A model generated the notes under the pieces. It saw only the letters and a program-made list of their open reading frames with translations. It made no database searches and was not told the origin of the DNA. Positions 23,602-31,108 of a DNA stretch of 35,295 bases are shown piece by piece (the stretch's first letter is position 1; each line of letters opens with the position of its first letter). Source of the DNA: CAZTXD01 sp964617995 (lineage in GTDB: Bacteria; Actinomycetota; Acidimicrobiia; Spongiisociales; ZC4RG35); NCBI GenBank assembly GCA_964617995.1, contig CAZTXD010000021.1, forward strand, positions 1-35,295, given 5' to 3'. The translations under genes and the position numbers were made by a program.

Positions 23602-25178
23602 CCCGTCACGTCGTCGATCTTCATCCCCAGGTCGTCGAGGATGACCACCGCGGCGTTGCGGCCCGGACCTCCGGTTATCGACCCGCCGGGATGGGTGGTG
23701 GCTCCGGTCTGGTAGAGGCCGGGAAGCGGCATGCGATGGGTGGCCCAGCCGGGTACGGGACGCTGGGCTCCGCTGTAGGCGAGTCCCCGGTCACCGCCGT
23801 GGATCGTCCCCCGCCACATGTGGGGGTTGGCGGCTTCGATGTCGACGGGGCTCTTGGCCTTGCGGGCGAGGATGGTGTCGTCGGTGAGGTTGGGGGCGCA
23901 GTCCTGGAGGATGGCCAGGTGCTCTGCGGCCAGAGCCTCCTTGCCCGTCTCCCAGTCGCCCAGGTCATCGGGCGGTTCGTAGGGCGCCATGCTCAGGATC
24001 TTGACGGTGTGATGTCCCTCGGGAGCGCGGGACGGATCGACCAGGGTGGGGGTGGCGAACAGGAGGAACGCTCCCGGCCGGTGGAGACGCCCCTGGCGCA
24101 GGCCCCCGCCGAACTCGATCATTTCTTCGGGCCAGGCCGCCGCTCCCGCCGACACCGCCGCCACCGGTTCTCCGGCACCGGCCACGAAGCGGGGCGCCAC
24201 GGTGGTGGCGTAGTAGGAGGCGAACGAGGAGAGCCCCTCGTCGTAGGTGTCGACGCCGTAGAGGAAGTCCTCGCCCCACGACTCGGCCGGTGCCATCTCC
24301 ACCAGCGTCTTGACGTGGATGGAGGAGACCACGCCCTGGCGGGCCCGGAACTGCTCGCCGGATACGGTCTCCACTCCCACGCACCGCCCCGACTCGACGA
24401 TCAGCGACGTCACCAAAGTGTCGGTGAGCACCGTGCCGCCCCGGGCTTCGATCGCCCTCACGATGGCGCGGGGGAGGCTGGAGGACCCGCCGAGTGGGAT
24501 CGACCAGCTTCGCCGCTGACGGCCCCCGACCAGGGAGTAGGCCAGGTACCCGGAGCCGGGCGAATCGAGCTGCTGGGCGGTCTGGAAGGCCATCCACGAC
24601 ATGAAGGAGCGGATGTGCCGGCTCTCGAATTCGCGCCGGATCACGTCCCAGGCCGACATGACGTTGCGTCGGCGCCACATCAGACCGTCGGGATGGTCGG
24701 CCAGCGCTTCGTCCAGGGAGGGGCCGTAGCCGATGGGTGTGAACCTGTACGCTCCGTAGATCCCCTTGACCCGGTCGAACTCCTCCAGCATCCGGACGTA
24801 GGCGTCGGCATCGGCGCCGGAGAACCGGCGGATCTCCTCGAGGGTGCGATCCAGGTCGAGCCACATGGTGAACGTCTCCCCGTCGGGGAACACCACGTGG
24901 GCGACCGGGTCGGGGTCGACGTAGGTGAGTCCGAACTCGGAGATCAGCCCCAGCTCGTCGCGGGCCAGGACCGGGTTCACCTGGATCAGGGTGTGGCCGG
25001 TGGAGCAGGTGTCGAAGCCGTAGCCGGGGAGGAGGATCTCCTCCGTGCTGGCTCCCCCGCCCGCTTCGGGACGGGCGTCGAGCACGATCACCTCGAACCC
25101 GGCCCGGGCCAGGTAGGCAGCGGTGATCAGGCTGTTGTGACCGCCGCCTGCCACCACGAAGTCGGCAACCTGCGTCAT
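23598..25178 (-). CDS. FAD-dependent oxidoreductase, phytoene-desaturase-like (CrtI/PYROXD2 type)
   Basis: The product has 526 residues, the usual size of the NAD(P)/FAD-dependent amine-oxidase-like group that includes CrtI and PYROXD2. The dinucleotide-binding motif is VVAGGGHNSLITAAYLA (8-24), followed by the acidic strand end VLDARPEAGG. The C-terminal FAD-contact region has GATTHPGGSITGGPGRNAA, a hallmark of this group. No carotenoid genes are nearby, so carotenoid synthesis is unlikely; oxidation or desaturation of a pathway intermediate is more plausible. ATG 25178 is the start. It heads the selenoprotein operon, under the promoter at 25218-25247 whose spacer carries the palindrome. Confidence 0.88.
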   Translation of the reverse strand: MTQVADFVVAGGGHNSLITAAYLARAGFEVIVLDARPEAGGGASTEEILLPGYGFDTCSTGHTLIQVNPVLARDELGLISEFGLTYVDPDPVAHVVFPDGETFTMWLDLDRTLEEIRRFSGADADAYVRMLEEFDRVKGIYGAYRFTPIGYGPSLDEALADHPDGLMWRRRNVMSAWDVIRREFESRHIRSFMSWMAFQTAQQLDSPGSGYLAYSLVGGRQRRSWSIPLGGSSSLPRAIVRAIEARGGTVLTDTLVTSLIVESGRCVGVETVSGEQFRARQGVVSSIHVKTLVEMAPAESWGEDFLYGVDTYDEGLSSFASYYATTVAPRFVAGAGEPVAAVSAGAAAWPEEMIEFGGGLRQGRLHRPGAFLLFATPTLVDPSRAPEGHHTVKILSMAPYEPPDDLGDWETGKEALAAEHLAILQDCAPNLTDDTILARKAKSPVDIEAANPHMWRGTIHGGDRGLAYSGAQRPVPGWATHRMPLPGLYQTGATTHPGGSITGGPGRNAAVVILDDLGMKIDDVTG

Positions 25179-25217
25179 GCCGTCGCCGCTCGGGGATGCA
25201 CTGCTGCCACGACGGCG

Positions 25218-25247
25218 AGTGTATTCCAACAATCGATTGCGGAGCAA
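25218..25247 (-). promoter_or_regulatory. Promoter of the selenoprotein operon, with operator in spacer
   Basis: On the minus strand, TTGCTC (25247-25242) and TACACT (25223-25218) are 18 bp apart and bracket CAATCGATTG (25230-25239). The -35 box, the CG dinucleotide and the operator are the same as in the LLM promoter at 3374-3403. The predicted start near 25211 gives a leader of about 30 bases. Confidence 0.72.
25230..25239. promoter_or_regulatory. Operator copy, CAATCGATTG
   Basis: This is an exact palindrome 51 bp upstream of the FAD oxidoreductase start. Its plus-strand flank CGGAGCAATCCGG matches that of the copy at 3386 with one difference, so about 23 bp are shared between these two distant sites. 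Confidence 0.72.
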
Positions 25248-25270
25248 TCCGGCGCCCAGCCACATCGAAT

Positions 25271-25390
25271 ACGAGTGTGCAGAGAGCATCCGAGCGGGAT
25301 GACCGATGCACACTCGTGGAACGCCTCGAGTCGAGCGTGCAGGGAACATCCGAGCGGGATGACGGATGCACACTCGTGGAACGCCTCAGC
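25271..25390. repeat. Two tandem 60-bp imperfect repeats with nested palindromes
   Basis: Copies 25271-25330 and 25331-25390 have a period of exactly 60 bp and differ at about 5 of the first 57 positions. Copy 1 has an outer inverted repeat (ACGAGTGTGCA at 25271-25281 with TGCACACTCGT at 25307-25317) around an inner hairpin CATCC-GAGCG-GGATG (25287-25301). Copy 2 keeps the inner hairpin exactly and the outer stem imperfectly. They follow the Gfo/Idh stop (25405, minus strand) and precede the selenoprotein promoter, so they may end transcription or be a REP-like mobile palindrome. No coding role is supported. Confidence 0.75.
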
Positions 25391-25404
25391 CTAGGACGAC
25401 TCCT

Positions 25405-26403
25405 TCAAGCGCGGATCTCGTCCAAGGGGACCCTCTGGCCGCGGCGGGAACTCTCGACGGCGGCGGTCAAGGCGACGATGACGTCGAGCCCTTCATCGCC
25501 ACCTACCTCGGGAGCGGTAGTGCCGGCGATGGCGCCGGCGAACTCCGCCAGCTGGTCCACCACCGGATCGATGTGCTTCAACTCCCGGGGGGACCGCTCC
25601 CGTGACTCCCGCTGCTGGTATTCGAGGCGGGCACCATCTCGATCGGAGAAGGCGGCGCCGTTGGTGCCGTGCACGGCCAGGGTGATGTTCCAAGGGGTGA
25701 AGAACGAGGTGAGCAGCGTTCCGAGCGCTCCGCTCTCGAAGTCGAAGAGGAGCGCCGTGGCCTCGTCGATCGTGACACCGCCGCGTCCGGGACGGGTCAC
25801 AGCCGTGACTCCGGCGATGGGTCCGGCCAGGTAGAGGAAGTTGTCGATCTGGTGGATGGCCAGCGATGTCATCGATCCGAGCGGGCTCTGGTCGGGGTCC
25901 CACCTCCACGCCTCCGCGGGCATGCGGAAGCCGTTGGGGAGGGAGTGGTTGGCCTCCACCATCTGGATGTCTCCGACGCTTCCGTCGTCTATCAGCTCCC
26001 GGATGGCCCGGATCGCCGCCGACCGTCGACGCTGATGGCCCACTTGGAGAACGATGCCCGCCTCCCGTGCCGCGTCCACCGCTGCCTTCCCCTCCTCGAC
26101 CGACAGGGTCAACGGCTTCTCGACGAACACGTGCTTACCGGCACCGGCGGCGGCCTCGATGAGAGAACCGTGACTGTCGTGGGAGGTGGCGATGAGCAGG
26201 GCCTCCACCTCGTCGTCGGCGAGGAGCTCGTCGAGGCTGCCGGCCCGGCGGCACCCGAACGTGGCGGCGAACTCGTCGCGGCTCGGGGCCCTGCGAGCGA
26301 AACACGACACTATCCGGATCCGGCCGGTAGCCCGGGCCGCTTTAGCCAGCTCCTTGCCCCACCACCCCAACCCCAGGCTGGCGGCTCCCAACTCGTTCGA
26401 CAT
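25405..26403 (-). CDS. Gfo/Idh/MocA-family oxidoreductase (second copy)
   Basis: The product has 332 residues, a normal length. The Rossmann motif is LGLGWWG (10-16), the E-K-P motif is in FVEKPLTLS, and the active-site region shows MTSLAIHQIDNFLYLAG. It is only distantly similar to the copy at 16869-17927, so the two probably act on different intermediates or oxidation states. ATG 26403 is preferred, with GAGAGG shortly upstream; GTG 26406 in frame is possible. It is a single gene on the minus strand, diverging from the molybdenum hydroxylase gene, with the palindrome in its promoter spacer. After its stop come the tandem palindromic repeats. Confidence 0.9.
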   Translation of the reverse strand: MSNELGAASLGLGWWGKELAKAARATGRIRIVSCFARRAPSRDEFAATFGCRRAGSLDELLADDEVEALLIATSHDSHGSLIEAAAGAGKHVFVEKPLTLSVEEGKAAVDAAREAGIVLQVGHQRRRSAAIRAIRELIDDGSVGDIQMVEANHSLPNGFRMPAEAWRWDPDQSPLGSMTSLAIHQIDNFLYLAGPIAGVTAVTRPGRGGVTIDEATALLFDFESGALGTLLTSFFTPWNITLAVHGTNGAAFSDRDGARLEYQQRESRERSPRELKHIDPVVDQLAEFAGAIAGTTAPEVGGDEGLDVIVALTAAVESSRRGQRVPLDEIRA

Positions 26404-26430
26404 CACGGCCTCTCTGACAGGTCGGTCGCA

Positions 26431-26458
26431 ACCCTAACCTGCAATCGATTGATACGAA
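26431..26458 (-). promoter_or_regulatory. Promoter of the second Gfo/Idh gene, with operator in spacer
   Basis: On the minus strand, TTCGTA (26458-26453) and TAGGGT (26436-26431) are 16 bp apart and bracket CAATCGATTG. The -35 box is weaker than at the other sites. On the opposite strand TACCGT (26466-26471) could be the -10 box for the molybdenum hydroxylase gene, placing the operator over its -35 region. Confidence 0.55.
26442..26451. promoter_or_regulatory. Operator copy, CAATCGATTG
   Basis: This exact palindrome lies centrally in the 79-bp divergent region between the second Gfo/Idh gene and the molybdenum hydroxylase gene. It could control both directions. Confidence 0.7.
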
Positions 26459-26482
26459 TCACCGCTACCGTCTCTGCACGCC

Positions 26483-28753
26483 GTGAACTCACGACCCGCC
26501 AATCCCGAGCACCGGCGGCGCGAGGATCTTCGCTTCCTCACCGGCAAGGGCCGCTACGTCGCCAACCTGGCCCCGCCCGATAGTCTCCACGCCGTCTTCG
26601 CGCGGAGCAGCGAACCCCACGCCCGGATCACCGGTATCGACACCGAGGGGGCGATGGGCCTCCCCGGCGTCGTGGACGTCTACACCGCCGACGACCTGGC
26701 GCTGGGCGACATCCCCGGCGACAACGTCTTCGTAGAAGCGAGCGGCTTCTCCCGCCCTCATCTCGCCCGGGAGGAGGTTCGATACGTGGGCGAGCCGATC
26801 GTCGTGGTGGTCGCCGAAGACGTCGTGACGGCCGTCGACGCCGCCGACCGGGTCTGGGTCGACTACCAGAGCCTCCCGGTGGTGGCCGATCCCGAGGCGG
26901 CCCTCGCCGACTCGCACCTGGTCCACTCCTCGGCCGGTACCAACGTGGTCGAACGATGGGAGACGGGCCCGCCGGTCGACCCGCGGCAGCACGACGTGAC
27001 GGTCGAGATCGAGGTCCGCAACCAGCGCCTCGCCCCCACTGCGATCGAGCCGCTGGCGATGCTGGCCGAACCGGGCCCCGACACCCTGACGGTCCACGTC
27101 GGCCACCAGCGCCCCCACGGCTTCAAGGCGGCTCTCAGCCGACTGCTCCCGATCCCCGCCGACAAGCTGCGAGTGGTGGTCCCGGACGTGGGAGGAGCCT
27201 TCGGGATGAAGGGGATGATGTTCCCCGAGTACACGGTCGTGGCGGCGCTGGCGTTGCGGCTGGGACGGCCCGTGTTGTGGGTCGAGCGCCGTCGGGAGCA
27301 CATGAGCGGCGGCACCCACGGGCGGGGGTCGAGTCAGCGGATACGCCTCGCCGGGGGTACCGACGGGCGGGTCGAGGAGGCCGAGATCGACATCCTGGCC
27401 GACATGGGCGCCTACCCCCACAACGGCTCGGGGGTCCCCACCTTCTCCCGATACATGGCCACCGGCCTCTACGACATCAGAGACGTGCGGGTCACGTCGA
27501 CTTCGGTCGTGACCAACCGGGCCCCGACCGGCTCCTACCGGGGGGCCGGCCGGCCGGAGGCGGCCTACGCCATCGAGCGGGCCATCGATACCTTCGCCCG
27601 GGCCGCGGGACTCGACCCGATCGAAGTGCGCCTGACCAACTTCATCCCTCCCGAGTCACTTCCCTTCCGCGCACCTTCCGGAGCGCACTATGACTCGGGA
27701 GACTATCCCGAGGCGCTGCGCCGGGCAGTGGCGCTGGTCGGCCTGGAGGAGCTGCGGGTCGAGCAGGCAGACCGACTCGCCCGGGGCGACGATCCAATCG
27801 GGATCGGGTTCGGTGCCTTCGTCGAGCGGGCCGGGGGCGGCATCGAAAGTGGCGAGTTCGCCCGGGTGGAGGTCGATCCCGAGGGAGTGGTCACCGTTCG
27901 CACGGGCTCCACCTCGTCGGGCCAAGGCCACGAGACGGTGTGGAGCGACGTCGCCGGAGCCGCCCTGGGTGTCGACCCCGAGTCCGTCGTGTTCGTGGCG
28001 GGAGACACCGCCGCAGTCGATCGAGGCACGGGGACGATGGCCAGCCGTTCGGCCCAGATCGGCGCCTCGGCGGTGCTGCGGACGGCCGGGGAGGTGCGCC
28101 GGCGGGCACTCGAGATGGCTGCGGACGAGCTGGAGGCGTCTCCCGACGACATCGTCGTGTCGGAGGGGATCTTCGCCGTCAGGGGCGTGCCCCACTCCGG
28201 GGTGTCGTGGAAGCAGGTGGCGGCGCGTGCCGCCGAGCAAGGCATCGAGCTGGCCGCCGAAGAGTGGTACGTCCCCGGAGCCCAGACCTTCCCGTATGGA
28301 GTCCACGTGGCGACCGTCGAGGTGGCACTCGAGACAGGCGAGGTGACGATACGGAGGATGGTCACCGTGGACGACTGCGGGAACGTGCTCAACCCGATGA
28401 TCGTGGAGGGGCAGATGCACGGATCGCTGATGCAGGGCATCGGCCAGGCCCGCTACGAGGGCATAGAGTACGACTCTGACGGTCAGCTCCGCACGGCCAC
28501 CCTGATGGACTACGAGCTCCCGCGGGCGACCGATGCCCCTCCGATCGTCTCTAGCCGGTTGGTGCATCCGGCACCGTCGAATCCGCTCGGCGTGAAAGGC
28601 ACGGGAGAGGCCGGCTGCATCGGAGCTCCCCCGGCGATCGTCAACGCGGTGCTCGATGCCCTGCATCCCTACGGTGTCACCCATCTCGACATGCCGCTGC
28701 GTCCCTCCACCGTGTGGGCGGCCATCGAGGCCGCCTCCGACCCGGGCTGGTGA
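26483..28753 (+). CDS. Molybdenum hydroxylase large subunit (xanthine dehydrogenase/aldehyde oxidase family)
   Basis: The product has 756 residues, typical of the molybdopterin-cytosine-dinucleotide-binding large subunit of xanthine dehydrogenase-like hydroxylases. Visible motifs are EDLRFLTGKGRYV near the N-terminus, DVGGAFGMKG, the PTGSYRGAGRPEA segment, and the catalytic glutamate Glu709 in VKGTGEAGCIGAPP. It lacks the AYRCSFR loop of true CO dehydrogenase, so it is a general hydroxylase of N-heterocycles, aldehydes or similar compounds. The usual iron-sulfur and FAD subunit genes are not adjacent, which is unusual; they may lie elsewhere. GTG 26483 is the start, close enough to the candidate -10 (TACCGT, 26466-26471) that the leader would be very short. 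The next molybdoenzyme gene follows after 29 bp. Confidence 0.9.
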   Translation: MNSRPANPEHRRREDLRFLTGKGRYVANLAPPDSLHAVFARSSEPHARITGIDTEGAMGLPGVVDVYTADDLALGDIPGDNVFVEASGFSRPHLAREEVRYVGEPIVVVVAEDVVTAVDAADRVWVDYQSLPVVADPEAALADSHLVHSSAGTNVVERWETGPPVDPRQHDVTVEIEVRNQRLAPTAIEPLAMLAEPGPDTLTVHVGHQRPHGFKAALSRLLPIPADKLRVVVPDVGGAFGMKGMMFPEYTVVAALALRLGRPVLWVERRREHMSGGTHGRGSSQRIRLAGGTDGRVEEAEIDILADMGAYPHNGSGVPTFSRYMATGLYDIRDVRVTSTSVVTNRAPTGSYRGAGRPEAAYAIERAIDTFARAAGLDPIEVRLTNFIPPESLPFRAPSGAHYDSGDYPEALRRAVALVGLEELRVEQADRLARGDDPIGIGFGAFVERAGGGIESGEFARVEVDPEGVVTVRTGSTSSGQGHETVWSDVAGAALGVDPESVVFVAGDTAAVDRGTGTMASRSAQIGASAVLRTAGEVRRRALEMAADELEASPDDIVVSEGIFAVRGVPHSGVSWKQVAARAAEQGIELAAEEWYVPGAQTFPYGVHVATVEVALETGEVTIRRMVTVDDCGNVLNPMIVEGQMHGSLMQGIGQARYEGIEYDSDGQLRTATLMDYELPRATDAPPIVSSRLVHPAPSNPLGVKGTGEAGCIGAPPAIVNAVLDALHPYGVTHLDMPLRPSTVWAAIEAASDPGW

Positions 28754-28782
28754 GCGGCGGCCACCAGCGCCATGATGTAGGG

Positions 28783-31068
28783 ATGGCCCGGCCGACGCTC
28801 ACCCATTGGGGCGCCTACCTCGTCGAAAGTGACGGCATGCATCTCACCGCCGTCCATCCCTTCCCGACCGACCCCGACCCCTCTCCCCTGGGCCGATCGA
28901 TGCTGGAGCACGATCACCCGCTGCGGGTGCGCAGACCCGCCATCCGCTCTTCGTGGCTGGAGAGCGGTCCCGGGGCGGCGACGGACCGGCGCGGCGTCGA
29001 TCCTTTCGTGGAGGTGGAGTGGGATGCGGCCCTCGATCTGGCGGCGGAAGAGATCGACCGGGTGCGCCGCGAGCACGGCAACCGGGCCATCTTCTCCGGC
29101 TCCTACGGCTGGGCCTCAGCGGGGCGTTTCCACCACGCCCAGAGCCAGTTGCGCCGGTTCATGAGCCTGATCGGCGGCTCGACCACCAAAGTCAACACCT
29201 ACAGCCTGGCGGCGGCCGAAGTGATAGTCCCTCACGTCCTCGGCTACTCCTTCGACGAAATCCAGGACGCCCACACCTCCTGGCAGGTGATCGCCCGCTC
29301 GACCGAGCTGTTCGTAGCTTTCGGGGGTGTCGCCTGGAAGAACAGCCAGGTGCAGGCCGGGGGGCAGGGCCGGCACCGGCTCCGCGACCACATCCAGACG
29401 TGCCTCGACAACGGCCTCCGCTTCGTCAACATCGGACCCTTCGAAGACGACCTCCCCGGTGCCGAGTGGTGGCCGATCCGGCCGAACACCGACACCGCGC
29501 TGATGCTGGCCCTCATCTACACGCTGATCCGCAACGACATGGCCGACGAGGAGTTCCTCGCCGCCTACACGACCGGGTGGGATCGGCTGGCCGCCTACAT
29601 CGTCGGCGACGAAGACGGGGTCCCCAAGGATCCCGCCTGGGCCGGTGACATCTGCGAGCTGGAGCCTTCGCGTATCGAGGCCCTCGCCGGGGAGATGGCC
29701 ACCTATCGAACCATGGTGAACGCCTCCTGGGCGCTGCAACGTGCCGACCATGGAGAGCAGCCGTTCTGGGCCATCATCGCTCTCGCCTGCGCCCTCGGCC
29801 AGATCGGACTGCCGGGAGGAGGCTTCGGCCTCGGCTACGGCGCGGTGGGCTCGGTCGGCAACGGGGTGAGCCGCCTCCCGCTGCCGTCCTTGCCGAGATC
29901 CCCCGACCCGATCGACGAGTACATACCGGTGGCCCGGATAGCCGACATGCTCCTCGACCCGGACGGCAGCTACGTCTACGACGGCCGAACCCGTCGCTAT
30001 CCCCATGTCCGCCTCGTGTACTGGGCGGGAGGCAACCCGTTCCATCACCACCAGGACCTCGCCCGGCTGGTCGAGGCGTGGCGGCGTCCCGACACGGTGA
30101 TCGTGAACGAGCCATGGTGGACTGCCACTGCCCGTCGCGCCGACATCGTCTTTCCTGTGAGCCTGCCTCTGGAGCGCGACGATCTGGGTGGGGCACCGGC
30201 GGACGATCATCTGATCGCCATGCACAGCGTCGTCGATCCGGTCGGCGAAGCCCGCTCCGACCATGCCGTGTTCGCCGGCCTGGCCGAGCGCCTGGGGGTG
30301 GGAGAGGACTTCACCGCCGGCAGGTCCGAGGCGGAGTGGCTCAAGCATCTGTACGAGCGCTTCCGGGAGGTCGATGCCACGGCCCCGTCGTTCGAGGAGT
30401 TCTGGGAGAAAGGATTCCACTCCCGACCTTCCATTCCCGCCGACGAGCTGATCCTCCTCGATGGCTTCCGGTTCGATCCCCACGCCCACCCCCTGCCCAC
30501 ACCGTCGGGCCGAATCGAGCTCTACTCCGACGCCATCGCCGCTGCCCGCCCCCGAGGCTGCCCGCCGCATCCGGCCTGGATCGAGCCGGCGGAGTGGCTG
30601 GGAGCCGCCGACCCCGAGGATCTCCACCTGGTGTCGAACCAGCCCCGCACCCGGCTCCACTCGCAATGGAACCACGCCGGTGAGAGCGCCGACTCGAAGC
30701 TCGCCGGGCGGGAGCCGGCCCGGCTGCATCCCGAGGACGCCGCCCGTCGCCGGATCGTCGACGGGGACGTGATCCGGATCCACAACGAGCGCGGCTCCAC
30801 GCTGGCAGGCGCCGTCCTCGACCCCCGCGTGCGATCCGGCGTCGTCCAGTTGTCCACCGGCGCCTGGTACGACCCCGCCGACCCTTCCGACCCTCACAGC
30901 CTCGACCGGGCGGGGAACCCCAACGTCCTCACCCGGGACCGGGGCACTTCCGAGCTGGCCCAGGGCCCCACCGCCCAGACCTGCCTGGTGAGGGTGGAGA
31001 GATGGTCGCCGGGACGGTCTCACGAGCCGGGCTGGCAGGCCCCACCCGAGTTCGACAGCCGCCGTTAG
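28783..31068 (+). CDS. Molybdopterin oxidoreductase, BisC/TorA (DMSO reductase) type, cytoplasmic
   Basis: The product has 761 residues with the layout of biotin-sulfoxide/TMAO/DMSO reductases: THWGAYLV at the N-terminus, SGSYGWASAGRFHHAQ (105-120), where Ser112 aligns with the molybdenum-ligating serine of this group, a YWAGGNPFHHHQDL segment, and a C-terminal molydopterin-binding domain with LVSNQPRTRLHSQWNH. No twin-arginine signal or N-terminal iron-sulfur cysteine motif is seen, so it resembles cytoplasmic BisC more than periplasmic TorA. ATG 28783 is chosen; the longer frame overlaps the preceding gene. It lies 29 bp after the molybdenum hydroxylase gene. Reduction of an S- or N-oxide, or reversible hydroxylation, is likely; the substrate is unknown. 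Confidence 0.9.
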   Translation: MARPTLTHWGAYLVESDGMHLTAVHPFPTDPDPSPLGRSMLEHDHPLRVRRPAIRSSWLESGPGAATDRRGVDPFVEVEWDAALDLAAEEIDRVRREHGNRAIFSGSYGWASAGRFHHAQSQLRRFMSLIGGSTTKVNTYSLAAAEVIVPHVLGYSFDEIQDAHTSWQVIARSTELFVAFGGVAWKNSQVQAGGQGRHRLRDHIQTCLDNGLRFVNIGPFEDDLPGAEWWPIRPNTDTALMLALIYTLIRNDMADEEFLAAYTTGWDRLAAYIVGDEDGVPKDPAWAGDICELEPSRIEALAGEMATYRTMVNASWALQRADHGEQPFWAIIALACALGQIGLPGGGFGLGYGAVGSVGNGVSRLPLPSLPRSPDPIDEYIPVARIADMLLDPDGSYVYDGRTRRYPHVRLVYWAGGNPFHHHQDLARLVEAWRRPDTVIVNEPWWTATARRADIVFPVSLPLERDDLGGAPADDHLIAMHSVVDPVGEARSDHAVFAGLAERLGVGEDFTAGRSEAEWLKHLYERFREVDATAPSFEEFWEKGFHSRPSIPADELILLDGFRFDPHAHPLPTPSGRIELYSDAIAAARPRGCPPHPAWIEPAEWLGAADPEDLHLVSNQPRTRLHSQWNHAGESADSKLAGREPARLHPEDAARRRIVDGDVIRIHNERGSTLAGAVLDPRVRSGVVQLSTGAWYDPADPSDPHSLDRAGNPNVLTRDRGTSELAQGPTAQTCLVRVERWSPGRSHEPGWQAPPEFDSRR

Positions 31069-31096
31069 AGCGGGCGCGGGCCGTGCCGCGCACTTC

Positions 31097-31102
31097 TATC
31101 CT
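31097..31102 (+). promoter_or_regulatory. Candidate -10 box for a leaderless transcript
   Basis: TATCCT lies 6 bp before the GTG at 31109, the distance expected if transcription began on the start codon itself. No clear -35 box or ribosome-binding site is visible, and the only intergenic space is 40 bp. Confidence 0.35.
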
Positions 31103-31108
31103 CGGCGG

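Noticed and set aside
23598..25178. Carotenoid phytoene desaturase
   Set aside because: Only fold-level similarity; no crtB, crtE or related genes nearby and the operon context is catabolic.
25271..25390. CRISPR array
   Set aside because: Only two copies with no unique spacers between them; each unit is itself palindromic and the period is fully repeated.
26483..28753. Aerobic carbon monoxide dehydrogenase (CoxL)
   Set aside because: The AYRCSFR active-site loop is absent and no coxS or coxM is adjacent.
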